From positions 10,595 to 74,594 of the forward strand of contig NZ_BAAAEP010000022.1 of NCBI RefSeq assembly GCF_039523075.1: a stretch of 64,000 nt of DNA, read 5' to 3'. Source of the stretch: Caenispirillum bisanense. GTDB taxonomy: Bacteria > Pseudomonadota > Alphaproteobacteria > Rhodospirillales > Rhodospirillaceae. The number at the start of each line of letters is the position of its first letter. Position 1 is the stretch's first letter. Below the pieces are notes generated by a model. That model was not told where the DNA came from and searched no databases. It was given only the letters and a program-made list of their open reading frames with translations. Below are positions 25,823 to 33,590 of the stretch, piece after piece. The translations under genes and the position numbers were made by a program.

Positions 25823-27751
25823 ATGGTCGCCATCTCCCTGCCCGACGGCAGCGTCCGCAATTACGACGGCCCCGTCACGGCCCAGAAAGTCGCCGAGGAC
25901 ATCGGCCCCGGTCTCGCCAAGGCCGCGCTGGCCTGCAAGGTGGACGGCACCCTGTGGGATCTCGGCCGGCCCATCGACCGCGACGCCAGCCTCGCCATCA
26001 TCACCGCCAAGGACCCCGAGGGGCTGGACCTCATCCGCCACGACGCCGCCCACGTCATGGCCGAGGCGGTGCAGGAACTCTACCCCGGCACCCAGGTGAC
26101 CATCGGCCCGTCCATCGAGAACGGCTACTACTACGACTTCGCGCGCGACGAACCGTTCACGCCCGACGATCTGGCGAAGATCGAACAGCGCATGCTGGAG
26201 ATCGTCGACCGCAACGAGGCGATCGTGCGCGAGGAGTGGGACCGCGACGAGGCCATCGCCTACTTCGAGAAGATCGGCGAGCAGTACAAGGCCGAGATCA
26301 TCCGCGACCTGCCGGCCAGTGAGACCATCACCGTCTACCGCCAGGGCCAGTGGCTCGACCTCTGCCGCGGCCCGCACCTGCCGTCGACGGGCAAGCTGCC
26401 CAAGGCCTTCAAGGTCATGAAGCTGGCCGGCGCCTACTGGCGCGGCGACGCCCGCAACGAGATGCTCCAGCGCATCTACGGCACCGCCTGGGCGACCGAA
26501 AAGCAGCTCAAAGAGTATCTGACGATGCTCGAAGAGGCGGAAAAGCGCGACCACCGCCGCCTGGGCCGCGAGCTGAACCTGTTCCACATGCAGGAAGAGG
26601 CGCAAGGGTCGGTGTTCTGGCACCCCTACGGCTGGACGCTTTACCGCAAGCTGCAGCAGTACATGCGCGACCGCCTGGAAGTCGCCGGCTATGTGGAGGT
26701 CAACACTCCGCAACTGGTCGACCGCGTGCTGTGGGAGCGCTCCGGCCACTGGGAAAAGTTCCGCGAGAACATGTTCACGGCCCAGACGGAAGACGAGCGC
26801 ACGCTCGCCATCAAGCCGATGAACTGCCCCTGCCACGTGCAGATCTTCAACCAGGGCATCAAGTCCTACCGCGACCTGCCGTTGCGCATGGCCGAGTTCG
26901 GCGCCTGCAGCCGCTACGAGCCGTCGGGCGCCCTGCACGGGCTGATGCGGGTGCGCGCCTTCACCCAGGACGACGCCCACATCTTCTGCACCGAAGACCA
27001 GATCACCAGCGAGACGCAGGACTTCTGCGCCCTGCTGCTGTCGGTCTACCAGGATCTCGGCTTCACCGAGGTGCGGGTGAAGTTCTCCGACCGCCCGGCG
27101 GTGCGCGCCGGCAGCGACGAGACCTGGGACAAGGCCGAATCGGCGCTGAAGGAAGCGACCGAGGCGGCCGGCCTGGAATGGACGCTCAACCCCGGCGAGG
27201 GCGCCTTCTACGGCCCGAAGCTGGAGTTCGTGCTGCGTGACGCCATCGGCCGCGACTGGCAGTGCGGCACCCTGCAGGTCGACTTCGTGCTGCCCGAGCG
27301 GCTGGGCGCGGAATACGTCGGCGAGGACGGTGCCCGTCACCGCCCGGTGATGCTCCACCGCGCCATCCTCGGCAGCTTCGAGCGCTTCATCGGCATCCTG
27401 ATCGAGAACTACGCCGGCAAGTTCCCGCTGTGGCTGGCGCCGGTGCAGGCGGTGGTGACCACCATCACCCAGGATGGCGACGACTACGCCCGCACGGTGC
27501 TGGCGGCGCTGAAGGCGGCGGGTCTGCGGGCCGAGCTGGACCTGCGCAACGAGAAGATCAACTACAAGGTCCGCGAGCACAGCCTGCGCAAGGTGCCCTT
27601 CATCGTCGCCATCGGCAAGCGGGAGGCGGAGGAAGGCACCGTCGCCGTCCGCCGCCTGGGCGACAACAAGCAAGAAGTCCTTGCGCTGAAGGACTTCGTT
27701 GCTACACTGAAAACCGAATCGGCCATGCCCAGCCTGCGCGCTGCGGGGTGA
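25823..27751 (+). CDS. thrS: Threonyl-tRNA synthetase
   Basis: A 642-residue class II aminoacyl-tRNA synthetase, the same length as the E. coli enzyme. In order: TGS domain (1-65), editing domain with HDAAHVMAEAVQELYPG (about 72-88) and the zinc-like motif LCRGPHLPSTGK, then the catalytic core. The core contains motif 2 (RMAEFGACSRYEPSGALHGL, with MNCPCHVQIF just before it) and motif 3 (VMLHRAILGSFERFIGILIE). The C-terminal anticodon-binding domain includes DLRNEKINYKVREH. ATG 25823 has a strong ribosome binding site. infC follows after a structured 157-base spacer. Confidence 0.97.
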   Translation: MVAISLPDGSVRNYDGPVTAQKVAEDIGPGLAKAALACKVDGTLWDLGRPIDRDASLAIITAKDPEGLDLIRHDAAHVMAEAVQELYPGTQVTIGPSIENGYYYDFARDEPFTPDDLAKIEQRMLEIVDRNEAIVREEWDRDEAIAYFEKIGEQYKAEIIRDLPASETITVYRQGQWLDLCRGPHLPSTGKLPKAFKVMKLAGAYWRGDARNEMLQRIYGTAWATEKQLKEYLTMLEEAEKRDHRRLGRELNLFHMQEEAQGSVFWHPYGWTLYRKLQQYMRDRLEVAGYVEVNTPQLVDRVLWERSGHWEKFRENMFTAQTEDERTLAIKPMNCPCHVQIFNQGIKSYRDLPLRMAEFGACSRYEPSGALHGLMRVRAFTQDDAHIFCTEDQITSETQDFCALLLSVYQDLGFTEVRVKFSDRPAVRAGSDETWDKAESALKEATEAAGLEWTLNPGEGAFYGPKLEFVLRDAIGRDWQCGTLQVDFVLPERLGAEYVGEDGARHRPVMLHRAILGSFERFIGILIENYAGKFPLWLAPVQAVVTTITQDGDDYARTVLAALKAAGLRAELDLRNEKINYKVREHSLRKVPFIVAIGKREAEEGTVAVRRLGDNKQEVLALKDFVATLKTESAMPSLRAAG

Positions 27752-27769
27752 TCCGATACACCAGTCGCC

Positions 27770-27886
27770 GGGCACGCTCCCCGCGCTTCCTGCGGTCACC
27801 ATCCGGGCCGGTAACGGCACCGCCGACGGAAGCGTCGGGAGGATGACGCAGGATGCGTTGCCGGGAGCGTGCCTTTTTCCTGTTTT
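27770..27886 (+). ncRNA. Structured RNA element ending in a T-tract (thrS terminator or infC leader)
   Basis: GGCACGCTCCC (27771-27781) is perfectly complementary to GGGAGCGTGCC (27863-27873), extendable by a G-U pair, and is followed by TTTTT (27874-27878) and TTTT (27883-27886). The 81-base interior folds into helices: GCGGT/ACCGC (27792-27796/27819-27823) enclosing GCCG-gtaa-CGGC; CCGACG-gaag-CGTCGG (27823-27838); and ACGCA-gga-TGCGT (27846-27858). The layout resembles a riboswitch or attenuator with its own terminator, ten bases before the infC ribosome binding site. The pairing is seen directly; regulation is inferred. It might instead be just the thrS terminator. Confidence 0.55.
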
Positions 27887-27908
27887 CCTCAGATGAGGGA
27901 GGGTGTTC

Positions 27909-28445
27909 ATAGCTAGACCACCGATGACGGCGCCGCCGTCCAAAGATGGACCGCGCGTCAACGATGCCATCAATGTGCAGCAGGTGCGCCTGATCGACCA
28001 GGACGGCGAGCAGGTTGGCGTCGTGCACATTCGCGAGGCGCTGGAGATGGCTGAAGAGGCCGGGCTCGACCTGGTCGAGATTTCTCCCAACGCCGAACCG
28101 CCGGTCTGCAAGATTCTCGACTACGGCAAGTTCAAGTTCGAGAGTCAGAAGAAGAAGGCGGAAGCGAAGAAGAAGCAGAAGATCGTCGAGATCAAGGAGG
28201 TCAAACTCCGCCCGAACATCGACGAGAACGATTACCAGGTGAAGATGCGCAACGTGAAGCGCTTCCTGGAATCCGGCGACAAGGTGAAGCTCACCCTGCG
28301 CTTCCGGGGCCGCGAAATGGCGCACCAGGACCTGGGCATGAAGGTTCTCGAACGTGTTCGCGACGACTTCACCGAGATGGCGAAGGTCGAGCAGCACCCC
28401 AAGCTGGAAGGCCGCCAGATGGTCATGGTGATGGCGCCGCGCTGA
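27909..28445 (+). CDS. infC: Translation initiation factor IF-3, probable ATA start codon
   Basis: A 178-residue IF-3 that keeps ribosomal subunits apart and proofreads start codons. The N-domain begins GPRVNDAINVQQVRLID, followed by a lysine-rich linker (FESQKKKAEAKKKQK) and the C-domain (RFLESGDKVKLTLRFRGREM). The only good ribosome binding site, AGGGAGGG (27896-27903), sits five bases before ATA 27909. It is 20 bases before the first ATG (27924) and merges with GTG 27903. IF-3 genes in other bacteria use AUU-type starts so that IF-3 represses itself, so ATA is the favoured start here. If ATG is used instead, the protein loses five residues. Confidence 0.93.
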   Translation: MARPPMTAPPSKDGPRVNDAINVQQVRLIDQDGEQVGVVHIREALEMAEEAGLDLVEISPNAEPPVCKILDYGKFKFESQKKKAEAKKKQKIVEIKEVKLRPNIDENDYQVKMRNVKRFLESGDKVKLTLRFRGREMAHQDLGMKVLERVRDDFTEMAKVEQHPKLEGRQMVMVMAPR

Positions 28446-28517
28446 ACCGCGTCGCCGCACCCGCCGGGAAGGACTGCACGATCATGCGCGTCTGTACCTG
28501 CGGCCCTGTCGCCCCCG

Positions 28518-28547
28518 CAACGGCCGCCCCCACCGGGGCGGCCGTTG
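28518..28547 (+). terminator. Strong hairpin downstream of infC
   Basis: CAACGGCCGCCCC (28518-28530) pairs perfectly with GGGGCGGCCGTTG (28535-28547), a 13-base-pair stem with a four-base loop. It lies 73 bases after the infC stop and just before the CheZ-like gene. No T-tract follows, so it may terminate weakly or stabilise the infC mRNA end. Confidence 0.5.
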
Positions 28548-28569
28548 GCGCATGCGCCGGGGACGTGCC

Positions 28570-28959
28570 ATGAAGCCGCCCGCCTCATCCTCCGCCGGGG
28601 CGCCGGGCGACAAGGTCGATGCCGCCCTCACCGCCGCCATCCGCAACCTGGAAGCGGCGGTGCAGGAACAGGAACGGGCGGTCAACCGCATCCTCGGGCT
28701 GGTCGAACTGCTGATGGAGCGGCGGCCGGACCAGAGCACCCTGCTGCGGCTGGAAGGCATCATGGAAGCCTGCGCCTTCCAGGATCTCACCGGCCAGCGC
28801 ATCCGCAAGGTCAACCGCTTCCTGCGCCACCTGGCCGCCAACAAGGGGCTGGTGCCGCAGGGCATGGACGGCGCCACGGCAGCGGAGGACGAGCAGGCCC
28901 TCAGCCGCGCCAAGGGCCTGTCGCAGGACGAGGTCGACCGGCTGCTGGGCAAGCGCTGA
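28570..28959 (+). CDS. Short CheZ-like chemotaxis phosphatase
   Basis: A 129-residue protein. Its central helices carry ACAFQDLTGQRIRKV (residues 67-81), matching the CheZ active-site helix, in which a Gln and nearby Asp promote dephosphorylation of CheY-P; here Asp72 and Gln76. The tail LSQDEVDRLLG (117-127) resembles both the CheY-binding C-terminus of CheZ and the CheY-binding N-terminus of FliM. It is much shorter than enterobacterial CheZ (about 214 residues). ATG 28570 has GGGGA upstream, unlike ATG 28552. No other chemotaxis gene is adjacent. Confidence 0.78.
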   Translation: MKPPASSSAGAPGDKVDAALTAAIRNLEAAVQEQERAVNRILGLVELLMERRPDQSTLLRLEGIMEACAFQDLTGQRIRKVNRFLRHLAANKGLVPQGMDGATAAEDEQALSRAKGLSQDEVDRLLGKR

Positions 28960-28968
28960 GGCGACGGC

Positions 28969-29934
28969 TCAGGCCGCTGCCACCGTCGGCGCCGGGCAGG
29001 GCGCCGTCACCGGCGCCGCCTGGGGGGAAATCACCGCCAGCGGCCGGGCCGCCATGGTGATGTGCAGGGGCAGGGCGGCCTCGGCATCGCCATCCACCTG
29101 AACCGGCACCGGTGCCGTCGCGGCGGGGGCGGTGATGGTCACCTCGCGCGCCTCAATCACCGTCACGTCGGACAGCGTCGCCACCCGTCCGCGCAGCAGG
29201 GCGAGGCCGTAGCGCGCCTGCGCCACCACGCCGCCGCCATGGAACAGGCACAGCTGCACCGACCCGGCCCCCAGCCGCGCCTCCGGCGCCGCCACATAGG
29301 GGCCGCCGTAGTGGCGGCCCTTGCAGGCGACCACCATGCGGGCGGTTAACTCGCGCCCGTCGGCCCGCACCGTCAGCGGCGGGAAGCGGTAGCGCAGCGT
29401 CTCGATCAGCGTCTGCAGCACATAGGCGCCCTTGCCCAGCAGCCGCTTCACCGGCCGTCGCACCCCATGCACCACCGCCGCATCGAAGCCCGCCCCGGCC
29501 ATGAGCAGGAAGGCGCGGTCGTCGGCCACCGCCGGATGCACCGCCGCCTCGCCGCCGTCGGCGATGAGGGCGGCCAGGGCGTCGGGTGCGGCCGGCAGGC
29601 CCAGTTCGATGGCCAGCACGTTGGCGGTGCCGAGGGGGATCACCGCCAGCGGCGGCGGGTCGTCGGCGCGCAGCAGGCCGTTGGCGACCTCGTTGATGGT
29701 GCCGTCGCCGCCGGCGGCGCAGACCACGTCATGCCGCGCCCGCGAGGCGGCGGCGGCCAGGGTGGTGGCGTCGCCGGGGCCGGCGGTCGGCTGGATGTCC
29801 ACCGTCACGCCGCGCCGGCGCAGGGCCTCCACCACCTCCGCCAGCACCGCCCGGCGGCGGCCCCCGGCGGTGGGGTTGTGGATGACCAGGGCGCGGCGGC
29901 GGCGCGGCGGGGGGAAGGCGGCGGGAGCGGCCAT
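28969..29934 (-). CDS. Diacylglycerol/lipid kinase family protein
   Basis: A 321-residue DAGK-catalytic-domain protein. The nucleotide-binding motif is AAGGDGTINEVANGL (about residues 75-89), preceded by the family opening ALVIHNPTAGG and followed by IPLGTANVLAIELGLP. No membrane segment is evident, as in YegS/DgkB-type soluble kinases. It starts two bases after the stop of the phosphoglycerol-transferase-type sulfatase. That enzyme class releases diacylglycerol, so recycling diacylglycerol to phosphatidic acid is a plausible role, inferred from context. Confidence 0.88.
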   Translation of the reverse strand: MAAPAAFPPPRRRRALVIHNPTAGGRRRAVLAEVVEALRRRGVTVDIQPTAGPGDATTLAAAASRARHDVVCAAGGDGTINEVANGLLRADDPPPLAVIPLGTANVLAIELGLPAAPDALAALIADGGEAAVHPAVADDRAFLLMAGAGFDAAVVHGVRRPVKRLLGKGAYVLQTLIETLRYRFPPLTVRADGRELTARMVVACKGRHYGGPYVAAPEARLGAGSVQLCLFHGGGVVAQARYGLALLRGRVATLSDVTVIEAREVTITAPAATAPVPVQVDGDAEAALPLHITMAARPLAVISPQAAPVTAPCPAPTVAAA

Positions 29935-29936
29935 GG

Positions 29937-31823
29937 TCAGGTTCCCGGCGTCACGGCATCGGGCGCCAGCACCACTTCCTCGCCGTCGTCGCCGTCGACG
30001 TCCGGCGTGGCGCCGTCGCGCAGCACGAACTGGCGGCCGGCGAACAGGTCGGTGGAGATGGTGGCGACCGCCTCCAGCCACGACCGCGACGGGCCGCAGG
30101 CGGGGGCGTCGTCCTCGCCGTCGCGGCAGAGGATGGCGTCGCCGTCGTCGCTGACCACCAGATGCAGGCCCGGCAGCGGCCGCACGCCGACGCCGTCCGG
30201 CACCGCCGTCAGGTCCATGGGGGCGGGCGCCTGCAGCCCGGCCAGCCGGCGGATCTCGCTCGGCAGCTGGTAGAGGGGCAGGGTGCCGAGGTCGACCGGG
30301 CCGTTGCGGCCGTCGATGACGATCAGCGGCGTCGCCACCATGTCGCGGAACATGCGGGCGTCGAAGGTGCTGCGGTCGGCCGCCAGCACGCCGGAGCGGG
30401 CATAGGATTCGAAGTTGCCGCCCAGGAAGGGCAGGTGGTCGCCGAAGGCGACGACGATGCCGTCGGGGTCGCGCTCGCGCAGGCGGGCCAGGAAGTCCAT
30501 GAACTCGGCGGTCTTGTAGTGGACGGTGTTGACGTAGCGCTCCAGGCGCTCGTCGTTGTCCACGCTGATGACGCGCGGCCGGCTGCCGTTCAGCGGGTAA
30601 TCCAGGTGGCCGAAGAAGGTCAGCACGTAGTTGAAGGTGGGCGTGCCGGTTTCCAGCAGCGGGTCGAGCTTGTCCAGCACCTGGCGGTAGAGCGAGGCAT
30701 CGCCCAGGAAGTCGCCGTTCATGTCGTCCAGGTCGAAGTCGCGCTCCGACCAGTAGACGTCGAAGCCGACGCGGTCGTAGGCGTTCACCCGGTTCCAGAA
30801 CACCGCCACGTTGGGGTGGGAGGCGACGGTGGAATAGCCGGCGTCGGAGAACAGCCGCGGCAGGCAGGGGGCGGCGTTGCGCAGCCGGGCCTCGAAGAAC
30901 ACCGCGTCCTCCGACACCGGGAAGCCGCACAGGGCCTCGAACTCGGAATTGGCGGTGTAGCCGCCGAACACCGGCGCCAGGATGCGGCTATTGCCGCCGG
31001 CTTCCCACAGGGCGCGGAATTCCGGCACGAAGGGGTCCTGCGACAGGCCCGACGCGGTCAGCACCGACGGGTCCCAGAACGACTCCAGCACCACCACGTG
31101 AACGTTGCGGCCGGGCTTGGCGGCGGCGCCGTCGTCACGGCCGGCGTGGTGGGCGGACAGCGCCACTTCCTGCACCGACGGATGCAGCAGGTCGACGGCG
31201 GCCAGCACGTCGCCGCGGCCGGGGGCGCGTTCGCTGCGGCCGGCGTAGCGGGCGGTTTCCTGCACCAGATGCACCAGCGGGCCGCGGTTGAGGTAGTTGG
31301 CGCGCTGGTCCCACACGATGTTGCCGAAGGTGCTGTCCATGCGCGCGGCGACCGTGGTCGGCTCCACCGCCACCACGGCGGCGACGCCGGCCAGGGCGGT
31401 GGCGGCGACGCGGGCGCGGCGCGGCCGCAGGGTGAGGGCGCGGAAGGCGGCCACCGCCAGCAGCAGCAGGAAGCCCACCGCCAGCGCCAGCTGCCAGCGC
31501 TCCATGATCAGGAACAGCGACCGCAGGGCCAGGGCGTCGTCGGGCATGGCCGGGCCGCCGAGAATGAGGATCTTCAGCGCGTTGCCGACGTGCAGCAGGG
31601 TCATCAGCAGCAGCATGAGCGTCACGAAGGCGGTGCGCGTGCGCGACAGTTCCAGCACCGCCAGGCCGAGCAGCAGATGCAGCGCCAGGTCGGTGGGGAT
31701 GGCATGGGTGCGCAGCGGCACCTTCAGCCAGTAGGCGCAGATCACCTGCAGCAGGCCGTAGACCACCGCCACGAACACCAGCGGCGGACCGTAGTGGGCA
31801 AGCAGGCCGCGAACTCGGTGCAT
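29937..31823 (-). CDS. LTA-synthase-family sulfatase (phosphoglycerol transferase type)
   Basis: A 628-residue inner-membrane protein with about five N-terminal membrane helices (to about residue 155) and a periplasmic alkaline-phosphatase-fold domain. The nucleophile motif of the LtaS group is present as FGGYTANSEFEAL (Thr290). Metal-binding candidates are the Glu of VVLESFWDP, VVAFGDHLPFLGG and the His of FGHLDYPL. Such enzymes move phosphoglycerol from phosphatidylglycerol onto glycans (OpgB, LtaS), leaving diacylglycerol. The acceptor is unknown; an osmoregulated glucan or LPS is likely. An acidic tail follows (about 605-620). A nine-base inverted repeat lies in its upstream region. Confidence 0.87.
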   Translation of the reverse strand: MHRVRGLLAHYGPPLVFVAVVYGLLQVICAYWLKVPLRTHAIPTDLALHLLLGLAVLELSRTRTAFVTLMLLLMTLLHVGNALKILILGGPAMPDDALALRSLFLIMERWQLALAVGFLLLLAVAAFRALTLRPRRARVAATALAGVAAVVAVEPTTVAARMDSTFGNIVWDQRANYLNRGPLVHLVQETARYAGRSERAPGRGDVLAAVDLLHPSVQEVALSAHHAGRDDGAAAKPGRNVHVVVLESFWDPSVLTASGLSQDPFVPEFRALWEAGGNSRILAPVFGGYTANSEFEALCGFPVSEDAVFFEARLRNAAPCLPRLFSDAGYSTVASHPNVAVFWNRVNAYDRVGFDVYWSERDFDLDDMNGDFLGDASLYRQVLDKLDPLLETGTPTFNYVLTFFGHLDYPLNGSRPRVISVDNDERLERYVNTVHYKTAEFMDFLARLRERDPDGIVVAFGDHLPFLGGNFESYARSGVLAADRSTFDARMFRDMVATPLIVIDGRNGPVDLGTLPLYQLPSEIRRLAGLQAPAPMDLTAVPDGVGVRPLPGLHLVVSDDGDAILCRDGEDDAPACGPSRSWLEAVATISTDLFAGRQFVLRDGATPDVDGDDGEEVVLAPDAVTPGT

Positions 31824-31824
31824 C

Positions 31825-31890
31825 TTCTGTCGCTCCGATGAAGACCCACGCTTCCGTCGATGAAAGCGCGGCCTACTATGTGCGACAGAA
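31825..31890 (-). repeat. Inverted repeat upstream of the sulfatase gene
   Basis: TTCTGTCGC (31825-31833) and GCGACAGAA (31882-31890) are perfect inverted copies 48 bases apart. The arm nearest the gene ends one base before the ATG at 31823 and overlaps the only GGAG-like ribosome binding site, so an mRNA hairpin or a bound dimer could block translation or transcription. Function is inferred. Confidence 0.4.
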
Positions 31891-32031
31891 AAGTGACAAG
31901 CTCAAGAAGAAGGTATGACGCTTTTGTGGCAGCTACGCCGGTCTGTCGGAGATGTGAAGACGGCAGCGGCGGCCAGGGGTCAGGATGGCAGGCGATGATG
32001 GCCGAACCGGGGCAAGGGCGCGGGTCGGCGG

Positions 32032-32964
32032 TCAGTACCCCACCTCGTCCGCCGCCGTCTTCAGCACCTGGGCGGACCGCCGCAGGGCGGCGCGTTCGTT
32101 GATGTCGAGGTCGGGCATGATGGTGCCCATCACGCCGCCGCGGCCGATGATGCGCGGCAGGCTGGCCGCCACCTGCGGCACCCCCTCGATGTCGTCGGTG
32201 AGGACCGAGACGGTCAGCACCGCGTGCTCGTCGCCGCCGATGGCCTGGCAGATGCGCATGAGGCCGCCGCCGATGCCGTACCAGGTGGCGCCCTTGCCCT
32301 CGATGATGTGATAGGCGGCGCGGCGCACCTTGTCGTCGATGTCGGCCCGGGCCGGACCGTCCAGCGGCCGCCCCAGCTGTTCCGCCAGTTCCACCACCCG
32401 CACCGTGCCGGCGATGGCCGACGACCAGCACAGCACCTCGGAATCGCCGTGCTCCCCCAGCACGTAGCCGTGGGTGGACTTGGACGAGATGCCCAGGTGC
32501 CCGGCCAGCAGGCCGCGGAAGCGGGCGGAATCGAGGATGGTGCCGGAGCCGATCACCCGGGCCGGCGGCAGCCCCGACAGGCGGGTGGCGATCTGGGTCA
32601 TGACGTCCACCGGGTTGGTGGCGACCAGCAGGATGGCCTCCGGCGCCGCCTCCAGCACCTGCGGGATGATGGCGCCGAACACCTCGGCATTGCGGCCGAG
32701 CAGTTCAAGCCGCGTCTCGCCCGGCTTCTGGTTGGCGCCGGCGGCCAGGATGACCACCGCCGCCCCCTTCAGATCGGCATAGGCGCCGGCCCGCACCGTC
32801 ACCGCATAGGCAAAGGGCGTGGCATGGCGGATGTCCTGCGCCTGCGCCTCCGCCAGCTTGGTGTTGAGGTCCACCAGCACCACCTCCGACGCCGCGCCGC
32901 GCATGACCAGCGCATAGGCGGCGGCCGAGCCGACCATGCCGCATCCCACCACACCCACCTTCAT
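32032..32964 (-). CDS. ldh: L-lactate dehydrogenase
   Basis: A 310-residue NAD-dependent enzyme that interconverts pyruvate and L-lactate. The N-terminal dinucleotide motif is VGVVGCGMVGSAAAY. The substrate-specificity loop reads AGANQKPGETRLELL with Gln79, as in lactate dehydrogenases; malate dehydrogenases have Arg here. The catalytic histidine is in GEHGDSEV. AAGGAG eight bases upstream fixes ATG 32964, although the frame is open to 32997. It may be allosteric, like other bacterial LDHs. It is divergent from mmcB, and 208 bases separate it from the sulfatase gene downstream. Confidence 0.9.
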   Translation of the reverse strand: MKVGVVGCGMVGSAAAYALVMRGAASEVVLVDLNTKLAEAQAQDIRHATPFAYAVTVRAGAYADLKGAAVVILAAGANQKPGETRLELLGRNAEVFGAIIPQVLEAAPEAILLVATNPVDVMTQIATRLSGLPPARVIGSGTILDSARFRGLLAGHLGISSKSTHGYVLGEHGDSEVLCWSSAIAGTVRVVELAEQLGRPLDGPARADIDDKVRRAAYHIIEGKGATWYGIGGGLMRICQAIGGDEHAVLTVSVLTDDIEGVPQVAASLPRIIGRGGVMGTIMPDLDINERAALRRSAQVLKTAADEVGY

Positions 32965-33054
32965 CGCCGCTACTCCTTCATTCGCCCGTGGCCGCAAGGC
33001 TGTTGCGTGGCCCAGGGTGAGCCGCTAGGCTGCTCCTGACCAGAGGAACAAGCC

Positions 33055-33510
33055 ATGAACGACGGAAACCTCTCCCCCGCCGCCCGCGCCACCACCCGCG
33101 GCCTTTGCCGCCACCTCATCGACCGCGGCTATGCCCCGGTCACCGAGGTAACGCTCGCCACCGGCCGGCGGGTGGACGTGATGGCGCTCGCCCCCGACGG
33201 CAGCCTGCTGGTGGTGGAGGTGAAAAGCTGCGCCGCCGACTTCCGCGCCGACGGCAAGTGGGAGGAGTATCTGGAGTTCTGCGATGCCTTCAGCTTCGCG
33301 GTGCCGCCTGACTTCCCGCTCGACCTGCTGCCGGCGGCGGAAGGGCTGATCATCGCCGACGGCCACGAGGCGACGGTGCTGCGCCCGCCGGCCGGGCGCC
33401 CGCGCCTGCACGCCAGCCGGCGCAAGGCGGTGACCCAGTTGTTCGCCACCACTGCCGCCCTGCGCCTGCGCCTGCTCATCGACCCGCCGGTGACCTGCCG
33501 CTTCGGCTGA
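33055..33510 (+). CDS. mmcB: MmcB-family DNA repair protein
   Basis: A 151-residue PD-(D/E)xK-fold protein of a family nearly confined to alphaproteobacteria and linked in Caulobacter to the mitomycin-C damage response. The nuclease-like core is RVDVMALAPDGS (Asp41) followed by LLVVEVKSC (Glu55, Lys57), and KWEEYLEFCDAFSFAVPP is a family signature. No LexA-type operator was recognised upstream. Its last 36 coding bases and the following terminator are duplicated 650 bases downstream, beyond an inserted nuclease-like gene. Confidence 0.9.
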   Translation: MNDGNLSPAARATTRGLCRHLIDRGYAPVTEVTLATGRRVDVMALAPDGSLLVVEVKSCAADFRADGKWEEYLEFCDAFSFAVPPDFPLDLLPAAEGLIIADGHEATVLRPPAGRPRLHASRRKAVTQLFATTAALRLRLLIDPPVTCRFG

Positions 33511-33579
33511 GCGGCGGACGGCGGGGCCAGACGAAAAACGGGAGCCACAGGGGCTCCCGTTCTCCGTGCCGAGGCAGGC
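33466..33579 (+). repeat. Direct repeat, left copy (mmcB 3' end plus terminator)
   Basis: The left copy comprises the last codons of mmcB (from CTGCGCCTGCTCATC), its stop, a GC-rich spacer and the hairpin with its GTTCTCCGTGCCGAGGCAGGC flank. The right copy is at 34116-34241. The two are nearly identical at both ends: one T/C and one C/G-type change set in the coding part, one A/G change in the hairpin loop. They differ in the length and sequence of the middle spacer. Together they bracket an AT-rich gene. Confidence 0.85.
33538..33560 (-). terminator. Intrinsic terminator, left copy
   Basis: ACGGGAGCC and GGCTCCCGT form a nine-base-pair stem with a five-base loop. On the minus strand it is followed by a T-run (complement of 33533-33538), so it terminates the nuclease-like gene transcribed leftward; it may also stop mmcB transcription. 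Confidence 0.8.
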
Positions 33580-33590
33580 TTACAGGAAAA

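Noticed and set aside
25499..28111. An 870-codon open frame antisense to thrS-infC
   Set aside because: Shadow frame of two unmistakable genes, with no ribosome binding site and low-complexity composition.
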